From Klebsormidium nitens (taxonomy: Eukaryota; Streptophyta; Klebsormidiophyceae; Klebsormidiales; Klebsormidiaceae), in contig DF237848.1 of NCBI GenBank assembly GCA_000708835.1, positions 2,007-25,106 on the forward strand: 23,100 nt of DNA, given 5' to 3'. Numbering within the stretch: position 1 is the stretch's first letter; each line of letters starts with the position of its first letter. The notes beneath the pieces were generated by a model. It was not told the origin of the DNA. It saw only the letters and a list, made by a program, of their open reading frames with translations, and searched no databases. Both the position numbers and the translations under genes were made by a program. Positions 1-11,582 of this stretch are shown one piece after another.

Positions 1-2985
1 AGGAAGGGAGGCAAGGGAGGAAAGAGGTGATTGTCTGAAGGGCCTTTTGTGATTGAATTTCCTGCATTCAAGGCTGGGTGAGACATTGTCCAAGCGCAAA
101 TCGGCGGTCTCAGCGCCTCTCTTGGACACCTTGCTCCCATGAAAGGCCATGCCGCCAGGTTTAAGATGGTGTGCACCGCTCACCCCAATCGCAACTCTTG
201 GAGGCATGGAGCACTGCATGCGTGCGTGAGTGTTCGTAATGGCGATCCATGATACAGTCTGGCAGACGGTTGGCAAACTCGTCCACCGGGCGATGTTCCC
301 AATACGTGCTGCTTTTCCACGTGTGTGCACAATCGTTGCTGCTGGCACTAGATCCACATTGTTGTAAGGTGGCATGTACAGCATGATATCATCAGTACCA
401 TGATGTGCTAGTGCGCAATTCAAACTGTCCCCAATATAATGGCGGCTGGGAGGGTCCTGCCACCGGGACCGCCGGGGCTGCTTGGTTTTCGCCTACATAT
501 ACGTTAGTGCGTCTGATGTACATATCTAGCTAGCTTAGGTGGCTCTGTGTACGTACGCTTGTACCATCAGTGTTGGACTACTCCTAAGATGCATTGCAAC
601 ATACTATTGCAAGCCTGTGCTACGCAGGATGGCGCGCGTGCCGCGGCTTTGCGAAAAGGAAGCTAGTGGCAGCGCGATGCGAGTTACGTGTATTCCAGTT
701 GCACTCATGGTCCTTTCTGTGACGCGTGGAATGTGGCGCGTCATGGGTAAATCATGGGTAGTGCGGATGGCATGCCCATGATGTAGTGCGACCGAGCCAT
801 GCGGTGGCGTGCAGCGAGATGGATCGGGTAGGAGATGTGTTGGCGCGACAGATGGACAATCTAATTTAGGCTGGAGGGGCGCGGAAGCTTTTTGGAACAA
901 AGTGCAATTGAATATTTTCCGCAACAGGTCGATCAGGCCTAGCTATTTTTTTTTTCCGAGTTCAAGTATACGCATTGATGATCCATCAGTTAGGAACAAG
1001 TCTAAGTACATCTAGTGGTAATTCCTAAGGACTTTGCTGAGAAGCAAATTTGGATAGACTTGTAGCGTTGATGGGGTGCCTACGAACCTCTGGTAGGCAG
1101 GCAGACTTGCCATCTAGCCAATGAGACGCAGTTGAAGAAACACACACACTCATCCATGTATGCCATGAGAAGCCTATGGCCTATTTGGCTATGGCGAGAA
1201 CGAAAAGAGACCATCAGTGGAGGTTTTGACCTAGATCGATCTTTTGGGGCCGCCGGTATGGTACCATATAGTATGTGCACTCACTCACATAAGTTCCCAC
1301 TGGCGCCCATGCTCAATTGCACATGCGTGCACCGTCTGGCATATTAAATTAGTATAACGAAACTTCGCCGCCTGTTCTTGTATTATACTAAGTATTTGAT
1401 AGCATGCGGCCATGGAATTCACTGAGACACACATATACAGTTCGAAACTTAAGCAGGCCCCTGCAACTCACGTATCTACGTACCACGCAAGTTGGACCCA
1501 CCATGTGCACATGCAAGCTGCACAGATAATTACTATAATGTTCAATCTAGCACCTAAGTGACATGCACGCACACCTAGCCATATAGGTTAAGTTCGCAAT
1601 CTAGAATTTTGTTGATAGGCGTATGCACGTATTGCACATGGCCGCGTATGCCAGCAGTGACGGGCTCAGGCATGGCCAAGCACCATACCAGATCTGTACT
1701 AAGAGCAGGATCATGTGAAGCTGCATGGGCGGCCACCCGACCATGGCATGTGGCAATGCGCGTTTAAGCATGTAAGACACATGCACGTTCAAGTCATCAA
1801 AAGGCCAAGCTTAGCAAAATCAATTTCGACTTTCTAGGAAGGCACATTCATTGAATAAAGTGGGACCAGATAGCACAGCGAAACATATGTGACAGACAGT
1901 AGGCTGTAAAATGTACTGTTGCCTGCATACCACTGTGAAAGCAAGCAATCTTATGCACGCGTGCGCAGAAATGCAGGATGCAGCTACCTCCGCTTGCTGT
2001 TCCCCTCTCCAAACCTTCTCAATGTTGCTCGGTTTCACCATGAGAAATGTAAAATGCAGGATAGATCCACATCTCAGATATGACACGATTTATTTGAAAC
2101 ATGCCGTCAAGCTAATCAACTAGATCTCATCCTGCGACACCATGAAGAGCCCTAAGTGCAGACTGCTTGGCCTCCCCAGAAAATCCTTCCGTAATCCACC
2201 GTGCGCCCTGCATGATTGGAGAATTTGCATACTGGTGAAACTTCTCTTAGCACATCATTAGGAGGACAAAGCTGACCAAAACCAAGGCGGGTAGAAGAGG
2301 ATAGCATCCTCTTTGCACAGATGGTGATCAAAGTGAATGGCGATGTACAATTCCCTGGGTTGACCCATAACCATAAGCAAGCTAGCCATGCTTACTTGGA
2401 GCGACCCTCAGCCAGCAGGAGCGAAGCTTCCCCCTGGCTTTCTTGGTGGCCCGATTCGCCGTCACCCACGGACGCTTCACCCACGACTTTTTCAAACAAA
2501 GTCTGTGGTTCTTTCAAACCTGCAACGTACAGAACCAGCGTCAAGGCTCAAATATTGGCAGCTGAGACCATGTCTCTTCCAAATTGCCTACCCGTTGGAC
2601 AACAAGTTTTGCTCAAACACGACACTGCAGACCACTCCTTGCAAAATCTGGTTGAAAGTCAATGCTTAATCGAGTAGGTCAGGTGCATCATTGCAGCAAT
2701 TGAGAACAGACTCCGGGCCAGACTCCGGACTCAGGGCCTTCGTTGAGGAACTACTGTGAGGTACATTCAAGTCCTTCTGACTTGCCAACTACCTAAAAAG
2801 CAGGCTTTTTCAGAATGTCATCAAACCACCTCAAACAAAGTGATTATCCTCTTTTCAAGCCGTCTGTGTGATCCAGACAGTTTCTTTTCCTTTCCTTTTC
2901 TAATTCCAATAGTCCTGTCCTTACTTGCTCCTTCTGAACGGGAGAAAGGGAGCAGCCCTAGAAGGAACAACCGACCTGAGCCCAC
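1..2985. other. No recognisable gene
   Basis: Open frames here are short, lack splice-supported partners and match no family I know. The sequence is rich in self-complementary tetranucleotide runs (GTACGTAC, CATGCATG, CTAGCTAG) and has an 11-base T run near 945-955. A plus-strand frame at 2321-2677 (118 codons from an ATG) is the longest, but its Ser/Pro-rich reading is not convincing. Confidence 0.5.
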
Positions 2986-3195
2986 AAGGAACTGCATCAG
3001 TCCCGTCATCTCGTTCTCAAGATACTGCATGTGAAACTTTTTCAGCTCCTCCGCACTGTTCCTCTTTGCCTCAGCGATCTTCTTCCGCCTATGCTCAATC
3101 ATCCTCTTGTACTGCGCCACAGTGTCAATTTGCGAGGCCTGCAAGAATGGTAGAAGCCGGATGAAATCCTTCTTGAGGAGAACAATTCTTGACAT
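2986..3195 (-). pseudogene. Coding-like exon fragment, unknown family
   Basis: About 70 codons on the minus strand read like real protein, starting at ATG 3195 (MSRIVLLKKDFIRLLPFL) and continuing through QIDTVAQYKRMIEHRRKK and KKFHMQYLENEMTGLMQFL. Composition is that of a charged amphipathic helix bundle. Just upstream, ATATCCAG near 3208 could be a splice acceptor. The open frame extends to about 2821 but becomes less protein-like after MQFL, where a donor is possible. No neighbouring exon could be joined. It may be an isolated exon of an undetected gene or a relic. The family is not recognised. Confidence 0.35.
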
Positions 3196-4087
3196 GGACC
3201 TCCTGGATATAAACAGAATAACACCACCATCAAGACTAGCAAGAAGACATCCATTCAAACTGAAGCACTCCATTTTGTCGGGAGAATTCTTTGACAAGGT
3301 CTCTTGGCTCAAATGAGCAGTTCACTTGTCAAACCTGCACAGTTTTATGCCGCAGCACAACAGTTTGCACACTTGATGCACATTTTACTAGCTTCAGAAA
3401 GCCTGCGTTCCTGTTGTCAGACTACTGGGCGCTCTATCACTGGCTACTTGACACATACAAAGATGATGAATCCTCGAATTGCAGGAAACCGTGTACTTTA
3501 CAAGCTATATTGAGCTAACGAGGAACTTAGAACCACTAGTGCCACAGGACAGCTAGCTTTGCCAGACTATCCACCTGCTTTCCGACTGAATTTCACCACT
3601 CACATCCATTTTGTTGACTGCGCGTTCCACAGTATCAAATCCTGTGGCCTGCTGTCTTGGCTAGCGCCCAACTGCTCGTGCTTTCTAGGAGGGAACCTAA
3701 GGCTACAGCAGCAAAACCTCATCTACTTGCACCTCCAATCAAGGTGAGGGTGCGCACAACAAAGGCGAAAAAACAGGATTGTTGAATTAAAAATGCTATC
3801 GAGAAAGCAGGCTCACTTCCTTGCCAAGTTGCAGGCCTCGGAGTCGGAGCCAGGTGAAAAGGTGGAGATCTTCAGACGCCCGGTGATCGCATTCACGGTG
3901 TGAATGTGCTGTTACTGGGTGTCATGTTGGTACAGCTGGACTGCATGAGGATATTCACACCTTCTGATTGTGATCAAAGTGTTAATAGCTTTGTATGCGT
4001 GGTATGGACCGGGGACTTTGCTTTGGGCTGAGCGGTGCGTATTTCCACCTTGGACCTTTCTGACAAGAAAGACGTTGCGTTGAGTGT
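3196..4087. other. No recognisable gene
   Basis: Nothing protein-like continues from the minus-strand fragment ending at 3195 once stop codons and missing splice partners are considered. No repeat or RNA gene was seen. Confidence 0.45.
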
Positions 4088-4822
4088 CATACAGCGATCA
4101 CACATGAAAGCGAACTTTTCCGGCCGGTGACAGATTTCGACGGCTGTTTGGCCGGCTTCAGTCGGGTCGATCACACATAGCGACCATCAACTTCTGGTCG
4201 GTACAGCCGTCGAGCTGTTTTGGCGATGGTCAAATCTGGGACGTCCGATGACCGCTAAACAAGGAAAGTCTTCCAGGAACCGAGCAACTTTGCTTGATAT
4301 AACCTGCCAGAGTGCATGAAGACTCCGTGCTTATGGTATGCCCAAAGGTAAATCTTTCTCGCCGAATATGTGTCACAGCTTATTACCACCTACAAGTTTG
4401 TATCCCCGGGAGATTGAATCCAAGACCCATAACCCAAGTCCTGACAGGTCTATGATGCCCATGTTCCCCGTGATCATGTCAATTTAACCCTACTTAACTT
4501 ATCTGAACACCGGTCATTTTTTTATATCCGTCCCATATCCGTATACTCTGTGTTTTGTGATTATAAACACCTATATGAGATTCACATATGCTTTTCAGCC
4601 TGATGATGATGTCCGTAAAACACAACCCGCGACGGCAAGGTTTTGCCCCGGGGGAACATGCTTGCCACGTAGGCTTCCTCGACATTGACGGCAGTACCGA
4701 CCGTCGCCGACCGACAAAAGTATGGCAGAAATTTTCTGGCCGCCGTCGACGGCCAGAATGGCCAGAACTGGCGAAAATCGCCGGCCGGAAATTGGTTTTC
4801 CGGCATGTGTGATCGTTGTATC
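4088..4822. repeat. Imperfect inverted-repeat unit, possible non-autonomous transposon
   Basis: The left arm (about 4088-4214) and right arm (about 4678-4822) are inverted copies. The left end CATACAGCGATCACACATG matches the reverse complement of 4804-4822 at 17 of 19 bases. Inner blocks TTTCCGGCCGGTGA (from 4118) and GGTCGGTACAGCCGTC (from 4196) also have inverted partners in the right arm, in the same order. About 460 bp lie between the arms, with no open frame that looks real. This resembles a MITE or foldback element; a target-site duplication was not identified. Confidence 0.5.
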
Positions 4823-7183
4823 AATTTGAAACTTGAAAGCAGGCGCTGCATACTCGGTGCACTGCTGAGAGGGCGCAAACGCCCCGATCGATATCTGCCA
4901 GAGGCTCTGGCTGCACTTGGAAGTTGCTCACCTACCAAACGGCACCGCTGCCATGATGATGAGGTTGCAGATCGCAGCGACCTGCCAGGATTTCAAGGGT
5001 AGATGGAACTCAGGGAGCGCTGCTGACACCACGATGGAAGGCTGGGGCCGCTCAACATTCCGATTCCGGGAGGCCTGAGCGGGTTCTGTGCACCTCAGTC
5101 TCTCAGTCTTGGGCCAAGGTGAGGCGCCAGGTCCAGCTGGGTGGGATGCAACCATGATTTTCTTGCGAGCCCACTTGTTGAAGTGACCGACTATACCGTT
5201 CCAGAGGGTATTTCAATATAATTACATAGTTTTGGGAGGTAGCTTTTCAATTCATTTTGAAAAGGTAGTAATTTTGTTACAGTGACGGTCTTCGTTGTTC
5301 CATTTGAATACTTTGCCATCACAGTAATATGGGCCGCTGTGCTGCGCAGGCATCATATGCGCTCCGTCTTATGCTGTGCGATCGGCTCACCATGGTCGCT
5401 GGACCCAGTGTGCCCCAACTCACATCACATGGTGAGGCCCTTGTCTGCCAAATTCTGTGCATTCCACGTCTTTGGTTTCAGGTACGCCTGTAACTCCTGT
5501 TTCTGCAATACGCATCTAGGAAAGAAGGCGGTCAGGCTTCATTTGGCCGCGTAACTGGATAGTTGCCTTGTCACGAATAGTAACAAGGGTGGGGTTTACC
5601 TGGATGAACCTGTTTGTCTTTGCAGGGTCGTCTGTGTCCTTTTTGGCGTAACCTCCTTCTATCCAGTCCCGTTCAGCATGCAATCTGACACATGATTTCC
5701 TGTTGATCAGCCTGTCGATCAGCCTGCGTGTTTCTTGAATGCAAGGGGTCTGATGCTTCTGAGACCCTTCGCAGCATTTCAGGGCTTTTTCTGAGTTAGG
5801 CGTTTCTCGTATTCAGCAACCGAAGGGTTTTTGGGTACCTTAGTAAGATCCGGGTGCTGGTGTTGGAGAGCCGGGCGCTGCTGGTCATCGTGGAAGCAGC
5901 ATGCAATGCGTGCCATTCATCATTTCTCTAGGGTGTCTGAATGTGGAGCACGCTGGGCTCTTTTCTGCTCGCCTGCACATGAGCTTACAACATTGCGCTG
6001 GCCGTGGATCAGGAAGACGGAGATGAAAACGGAGGGCTGATGGGGTTGCCCGAGGAGGCTCCTTTGGAATTCCGGCGAGGGGTTACGTTGCTTCCTTGTC
6101 GTCAGCACGCGACGTGTTGTTCCAACATTCGTGACACCTCCCTTTGCGCGTCCCTTCCTCATGCCTACCCGGGGTTTGGGAGTCTAGTAAACGCAACAAC
6201 GAGTGACTCCTAAGCACCTTTTGTGTTGAAATGCTAAACTGCCGTCAAATCATCTGGCGACCCTTTTCTTCCAGGCAGAAGCTTTCTCCAGGGCAATGGC
6301 TGCAACAAACACCTGCGCCAGAAAGCACCAGCCTGTGCAAGCTGCACCATGGACTGACTTCTCGCGACGCCACACTTCATTGGCATGGCAGACGATAAAT
6401 CAAACAGGTGCGATGTCTGGGCGAGCTTCCTTCCAAGTGTCCCTGTTTATTTAGCTGGTGCGAGGCCGGCCGCTCTGCTTCGCATGCTGTGTACTTGGGG
6501 TGGTGAAGATTCTACTGCGGTGTGGCACCAAGGCATTGGATGCGTTCCGTAGTCGACAGAGTTCCCTGATATTTTATGGCAGAGCTTGCTCTCTGTGCAG
6601 AAAGGACGCCCCCTCTTTCAACATCAGCGCTTCTTGAGGGATAAGGGGCGTTGAAGTGACTCGACTTTGGCACAAGTGTGTCAAAGTGACGTCAGCTTGT
6701 CAGCACACCTGGATGAAGTTCGGCCTAATACAAGGGAAACGAAAAAGGAGGAAGAACCTATGCCGGCCTTGAGAGCATGCGAAATCAGCTCAGGCCAATC
6801 CATGCAATTGGTGACGTCAACCCTCAGCAGTACTTGGCGACGTGAGAAGGATTTTGCGAAAAACGAGTGCTGGAGCTGATGCCAGCGTTCCATCCACCAG
6901 GATCACTGCAGGGCTGCTCATCAAGCAGGGCCGCAGCGCATATTCGCGCAGGGGCTGCAACAGCTTTCAGCACAAGCATAGCAAGACGGGCTACCTCCTC
7001 TACCTTGTGCACCACAACGGTGAGAGAGCGCCCTGTCCTTACATGCTTCGGCCTGCTGTGTTTGCTAATCTTTTGTGTTTGCTCCTGAGAAGCCCGTATG
7101 TCAAGCAAGCAAACATTCTTTCTTCCTGGCCCTATGCTCAATAAAGATAGCGCTGTTACATCAACTTAATGATGTGCAAGTCC
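4823..7183. other. No recognisable gene
   Basis: This is a mixed-composition stretch with only short unsupported open frames, apart from the small coding-like island near 6890-7014 listed separately. A short direct repeat (GATCAGCCTGTC/GATCAGCCTGCG) occurs at about 5705-5728. Confidence 0.45.
6890..7014 (+). other. Unassigned coding-like island before the minisatellite
   Basis: The plus-strand reading ITAGLLIKQGRSAYSRRG followed by CNSFQHKHSKTGYLLYLVHHN is compositionally plausible protein and ends near a GGTGAGAG donor-like site at about 7019. An acceptor-like CACCAG precedes it near 6900. It is too short to assign and has no clear partner exon. Confidence 0.2.
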
Positions 7184-7895
7184 AGTGGTAACCTTAATCA
7201 GTGCGAGTTCAGTGGTAACCCCCTTCCCGGTGTCAACTTTATTTGCGCTTTGCCCTTCTCAAATAGTTCAACATAACCGCTTGTATTCATATCCAGTGCA
7301 AACCCCCTGGAGTACGTCGAGTGAGTGCGGACGTATTTCTGTGGAGTGCAACAGAACCCTTGGAAATTACCTTCTTTCGAAAACTTATTGCGACCCAGTT
7401 CAGTTTGAACGTACTTCAACCCAGTCCAGCACAATCCATTTGTAACTTGATTTAGTGCGTCCCCTTCTAATCAAGTTGAGTGCTATCGTACTTCGACTTC
7501 AGTGCAAACCCTTTCGTCTTCCAATGCAGTGCACACCCCATTGTTGCCGAGGTCAGCGCATGCTGAACTTGAGATGATTTGTCAAGCGCAGAACCCATTC
7601 ATGAATTTCTTCAGCGCACACCCTCTCCTCGTACGAACCTAGGTCAATTGATTGAGCGCAACCTCGATTTTCAACCTATTCGCTGCGACCTCCAATCAAT
7701 TAAGCGCAAACGTATTCTGGCTTACTCAGTACACACCAGTTGATAGTCTATCTTAGTGCAAATCTGTACCCCAATACGGGTTAGCGCCAACTCTTCGCAA
7801 CCTTCTTAGTGCAAGCGCCTTTCTAATTCCGTTCATTGTAAACTGACTTCGACTCAGAAAAGTCGCAGTCCTGATCCACCTCAGCGCAGGCCATC
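7184..7895 (+). repeat. Degenerate minisatellite, period about 26-27 bp
   Basis: A core resembling AGYGCAAACCC recurs at about 7211, 7295, 7324, 7345, 7454, 7479, 7501, 7528, 7555, 7585, 7613, 7655, 7682, 7703, 7728, 7755, 7783, 7808, 7834 and 7883. Between 7454 and 7883 most intervals are 21-30 bp and cluster at 25-28. Two early AGTGGTAACC copies at 7184 and 7211 are exactly 27 apart. Spacers are pyrimidine-rich (YTTC). Copies have diverged strongly and no frame is open through the array, so it is not a protein repeat. The first half (7184-7450) is less regular than the second. Confidence 0.7.
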
Positions 7896-7989
7896 TATCC
7901 TTGTTCTTCCCACAGCCTGATTCTACTCTCTGGTCGCATGCTGGGCCTGGTGCACTCTCACCCGTGCTTTGGCTTGGTCTTGCGCGTTC

Positions 7990-8830
7990 CTCCTCAACTT
8001 CGTCGCCCCGTTTTGCCAGCTGGTGCATCTTCGTGATCGACCACGCCTTCATGAGCGTGCTCGTTTCTGGCGACCACGGGCGCCAACTGTCCACTTTCGG
8101 GCTCGCCCTCAACAAGCTCTACAATGATTTTTGGGGACGTTCTGGTGAGCTGCCCGCCTCGTTTGGAAGGTCCCCTTCCCGTTTGCATAAGCATGGAGGT
8201 TTAGGCGTTGTACTCTAACTCAAGACCACCCCTTCTTCATCGCTAGTGGCCTGAGCAGCCAGTGCTTTCAGAAGCGCTTCGGGGTCTGTAACACTTCGGT
8301 TAATGAGTTCCTGGAATTTGACAGTCAGCAGTACTCCAAAGCTGTCTCTCTCAGACGGGATCCGAGACCACAAGTGTGCCGCAAAAAGTTGGGAGTTGCG
8401 TGCTTTCTACAAAGCGCTGCAGGTCGGTTCCCTTTGGTTAGAGTCCAAGGACATCACCCGATTGTGTGCAGGTTTTCTGGTTCCTAGAGCCAACTCCTCA
8501 ATCCTCAGGTTCTTCTTTCTTGTTCGTCATGCATATGTTTCCTTAGGATGATACCGCGCCGTCCTTGATTGGTAACGCACTTGGACAGCGTCTAAAACGA
8601 ATAGCGTGTTGTTCTTTCGATTGAGGTGAGTAAGGAGCTGCTGGACGTGGCCACCACGATGTGGGCTGATCCCAAGTTTCGCAACTATCTCTGGCCCCTT
8701 CCCTTCCCAGGCACTCTCACCAGCCCTCGACGCTTGGTGGCTGTCTTGGTCGACGCCCTTCAGGTGCGGCCTTTTCTGACCCGTTCGCAAGCTTTCCGCC
8801 TTGTTTGGGGTCCCGCTACGGTTGGATACT
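7990..8830 (+). other. Unassigned coding-like islands, plus strand
   Basis: Two stretches look more protein-like than their surroundings. At about 8016-8147 the reading SWCIFVIDHAFMSVLV continues to LALNKLYNDFWGRS, followed by a GTGAGC donor-like site. At 8626-8763 the reading KELLDVATTMWADPKFRN continues to RRLVAVLVDALQ, followed by CAG|GTGCGG. They are not linked by any splice model I could confirm, and no family is recognised. They could be exons of an unknown gene, fragments of a decayed mobile element, or chance open frames in GC-rich DNA. Confidence 0.25.
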
Positions 8831-10870
8831 CTTTTTGAACTACCTGTTTTGCATCCTGGCGCCTCATGCATCCCTTTCCCTTTCCGTTGGTGACGGGTAG
8901 AAGCGTCCATTTTGTTCGTCATGGCTATGCTGACGAACAAAGCCGGGGAGTGATCGTTTCGTATGGAGATGGGTCTCACAAACATTCGTCATTGGGGTCT
9001 TGATGTTGAGCTAAAACCCTAAAACCGCTTCCAAGCGGTGCTTGTTTCGGTTTCCGAGTCCGCCAGTTTGACTTAGGGGCCTCCACGCCTGCGCTCCTCT
9101 GCCAAACGTGCGTTGAAGCGGCGCCCGACTGCTGTCTTCCCACCTTTTGCCGCCTGCTTGTGATGCTGACACGCGTCGCTCTGCCGTTGGTCAGCGGGCT
9201 GCCCCAGCAGACGCCGAGAGCCGCCCACTGGTGGCCGCTGGCGGCCGGGCAAGAGGGGGGCAAGAGGCACGGGGACGCAACAGCCGTGACGAGGGACGTC
9301 CCAGGTGAGGCTGCCAGCGCTTCAGGAAACGATTTCGACAGTTTTTCCGTTCGACGTCGTTGATTGTTTCTCCCGAGATGGTGCTCAAACTCGGGCTGCG
9401 TCAGGGTTGCGCCGCAAAGAGGGAGCGCTACGCCGCGCATTTGACTCGGCTGTGGCTCATCAGCGAGCAGAGCGGGGCTAGTCTAATCGAACGGTACAAC
9501 GGCAAAAGCCGAATTGGAGACCGAACAGGCAGCATGAGGCCAAGGCTACCAGACCTGAGACGAACTGGGAACCTTCGATGCGTCTTCTTTATCCTGTTGC
9601 ATTCGAGGCTTCCAAGGACCAATGCAGTGCGGGCATCTTGTCGCACCTGAGGTCGGCAAGGAGAATGTCCCGTGTGCTCGTAGTCGGTTCTCGGTAATGG
9701 AAGCCTGAGATTTGTCCGTTCCGCTTGCAGCCCATTCCGCCCCAGCGGCCGGGACTGGCGGTACACCGCGCGGGGGCGTCGCTGGCCCGGGCCAAGCGCG
9801 GCTGCAGCACCAGACAAGGTAAGCCGACCTGGCAGGAAACTCGATAACGGGTCTCAAAAGTCCCAGAAGCTTCAGGGTTTGTACCTGGACGTCAAAGTTC
9901 GAAGTTCGAAGTTGCAATATCCCCCATTCGAGTCATAGGTTTCAGGCGCCAGAGTGCGTGCACTCCGACCCAGGGAACCAATTGCTTCCGAAGCGCGAAC
10001 TTTCTGCAACTGTGAAAAGCTAGCGCCAAGACGGGAGAAAAGACTTGCACAGCATAGACGTGCCTTCGGTTAGATGCAGGACGTAAACGAAAGCGTTCGC
10101 CGCTACCGAGTTTCTGATTTCAGCACCCGCGTGTAGAAGTCTTCTCCTGCTATCATCGTTTGTGGTTGGCGGGTCAATGTCAGCGGACAAGACAAAGGGA
10201 TGGGTCATTTTCAGCCTGAAGGTCATAAAGGCAACGCCTTGGGGATACCCTGTACAAACCCCTAAGCGCCCACTCCTACTTCCTTCCGAAGTCGCTTTTC
10301 TGTTGGATAGGTAAAAGCCCCGTCGGTGAGATCACGGCGCTTCCATCTACGAATCAAGGTCGCACCGGTACTTCGGCGGCGTCGTCTGTGTTTCTGAAAC
10401 CCGCTCATGAGTTCGTCTGTGCTCCCCGAGTTCTATTCGTCAGACCTGACCCGCCCTTCCGTCCGGCATCCCCCCAGGAGTGCCGGTCACGCGTGATCCT
10501 TGACGTGGATTCGCACCATTTTGCGCGCACTTTCCTCATTCCCGACACGAGCTCTCGTTTCCGTTCCGTGCAAGGTTGCGGAAGGGGCGTCGTCTGGGAA
10601 TGGCGACCTGCAGCGCTCGGGGGAGTTTGTCGTTGCGGGCTTCGGCGGCGCACCTCCCTTTGAGCAGGCCTGGTTGGCGCGGCAAGCACAGGGTAGTGCG
10701 AGGCTGCATTCTGAAAGACAAGGGACGCCCCTGGTGCTCGTGGAAACGTTAGTCGAACTTGTCTGGTAACAGTCCTCACTTGATTGGTGTCGGTGGCGTT
10801 CCTCTAGGAGTGGGTCAGAACCCAGTAGAGCTGATTACAGTTTGTTGACCAGGTCTCTACAACGTTCTAT
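8831..10870. other. GC-rich stretch without an assignable gene
   Basis: Open frames overlap on both strands, as expected from high GC, and none shows a known domain. A short TTCGAAG repetition lies at about 9897-9914, and a single telomere-like AAACCCTAAAACC at about 9013. It could be a decayed element or an unrecognised gene with short exons, but no coherent splice model emerged. Confidence 0.4.
8911..8941. repeat. Perfect 11-bp inverted repeat with 9-base loop
   Basis: TTTGTTCGTCA at 8911-8921 and TGACGAACAAA at 8931-8941 are exact reverse complements around a 9-base loop. The left half is also a near direct repeat of 8520-8537 (16 of 18 bases). No flanking U-tract or gene end explains it as a terminator. 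It may be a hairpin or a protein-binding palindrome. Confidence 0.6.
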
Positions 10871-11582
10871 TTATTAAAGTAGGTCGGGCACGTGTCATAT
10901 CTCTGTTGCTGAGCGGCAGGTGCATCCGCAAGCACACCTTTGCACACAGCGAGGAGATGTTCTGTCGAAGATTATGACGATCCGGAGTTGGCAAGGTGGT
11001 GCTTGTAGGGTCGTGAAAACGAAGACCTCAATTCTTGGTATCATTGAGTGTAGCCTTCCCAGATTTCCATTAAACGAGAAGGTTCGGACTCTTTTGACGG
11101 ATGTCACTGTGAAACTTGAAAGTCGCATTTCAACTTTGCCACTTTCGTTGCCATCACAACCTTCCACACCTTTGACCCGATTGAGTTTCCAACTCGTCGG
11201 CCGTCAGCATGCATGTGCTGATTTACAGTTGCAGTTGCTTAGTTGCATGAATAGTATGCCATGTGTACCACGAGAGTGACTGGATACGATTCTTACTTGT
11301 TCGAGTTGCGTACCTTTAACGCCAACATGCGCGGCAAAGTTACTGCATGCAAACATCTGTCTCGATCATGCATTGATGGCGATCGTGATCGCTAGGTACA
11401 TATTCTGATGCATGTATACCCTGATGGTGAAGTCTACACTTACATGATTAATTGGTAATTCGGAAACGACGATGCAAGCATGAAGTATGTTAAACCCGTG
11501 CCCTCAGGCACTCGTAGGACCTGTCACGTGACCTCCTAGTCTTGCAGAGACTTGTGACTTGTTGCCATCTCGGAAGATGCAA
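10871..11582. other. Downstream flank / probable 3' untranslated region of the ALKBH9 gene
   Basis: The ALKBH9 stop codon (TAA, 11585-11583) faces this stretch, so its 3' untranslated region and polyadenylation site should lie here. No clear poly(A) signal could be fixed. A plus-strand open frame at 10920-11279 has no recognisable content and is likely chance. Confidence 0.4.

Noticed and set aside
4405-4440. Possible tRNA T-loop resembling GATTGAATCC
   Set aside because: No matching acceptor stem, D-arm or anticodon arm on either strand.
9010-9027. Telomere-like AAACCCTAAAACC
   Set aside because: Only one and a half units are present, which is expected by chance; no array.
8976-9440. A 154-codon minus-strand open frame in the GC-rich block
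   Set aside because: Several overlapping frames on both strands are open here, none with a known motif, which fits GC-driven absence of stop codons.
10920-11279. A 119-codon plus-strand open frame downstream of the ALKBH9 gene
   Set aside because: It lies where the 3' untranslated region of the opposite-strand gene is expected, and the reading has no recognisable protein character.
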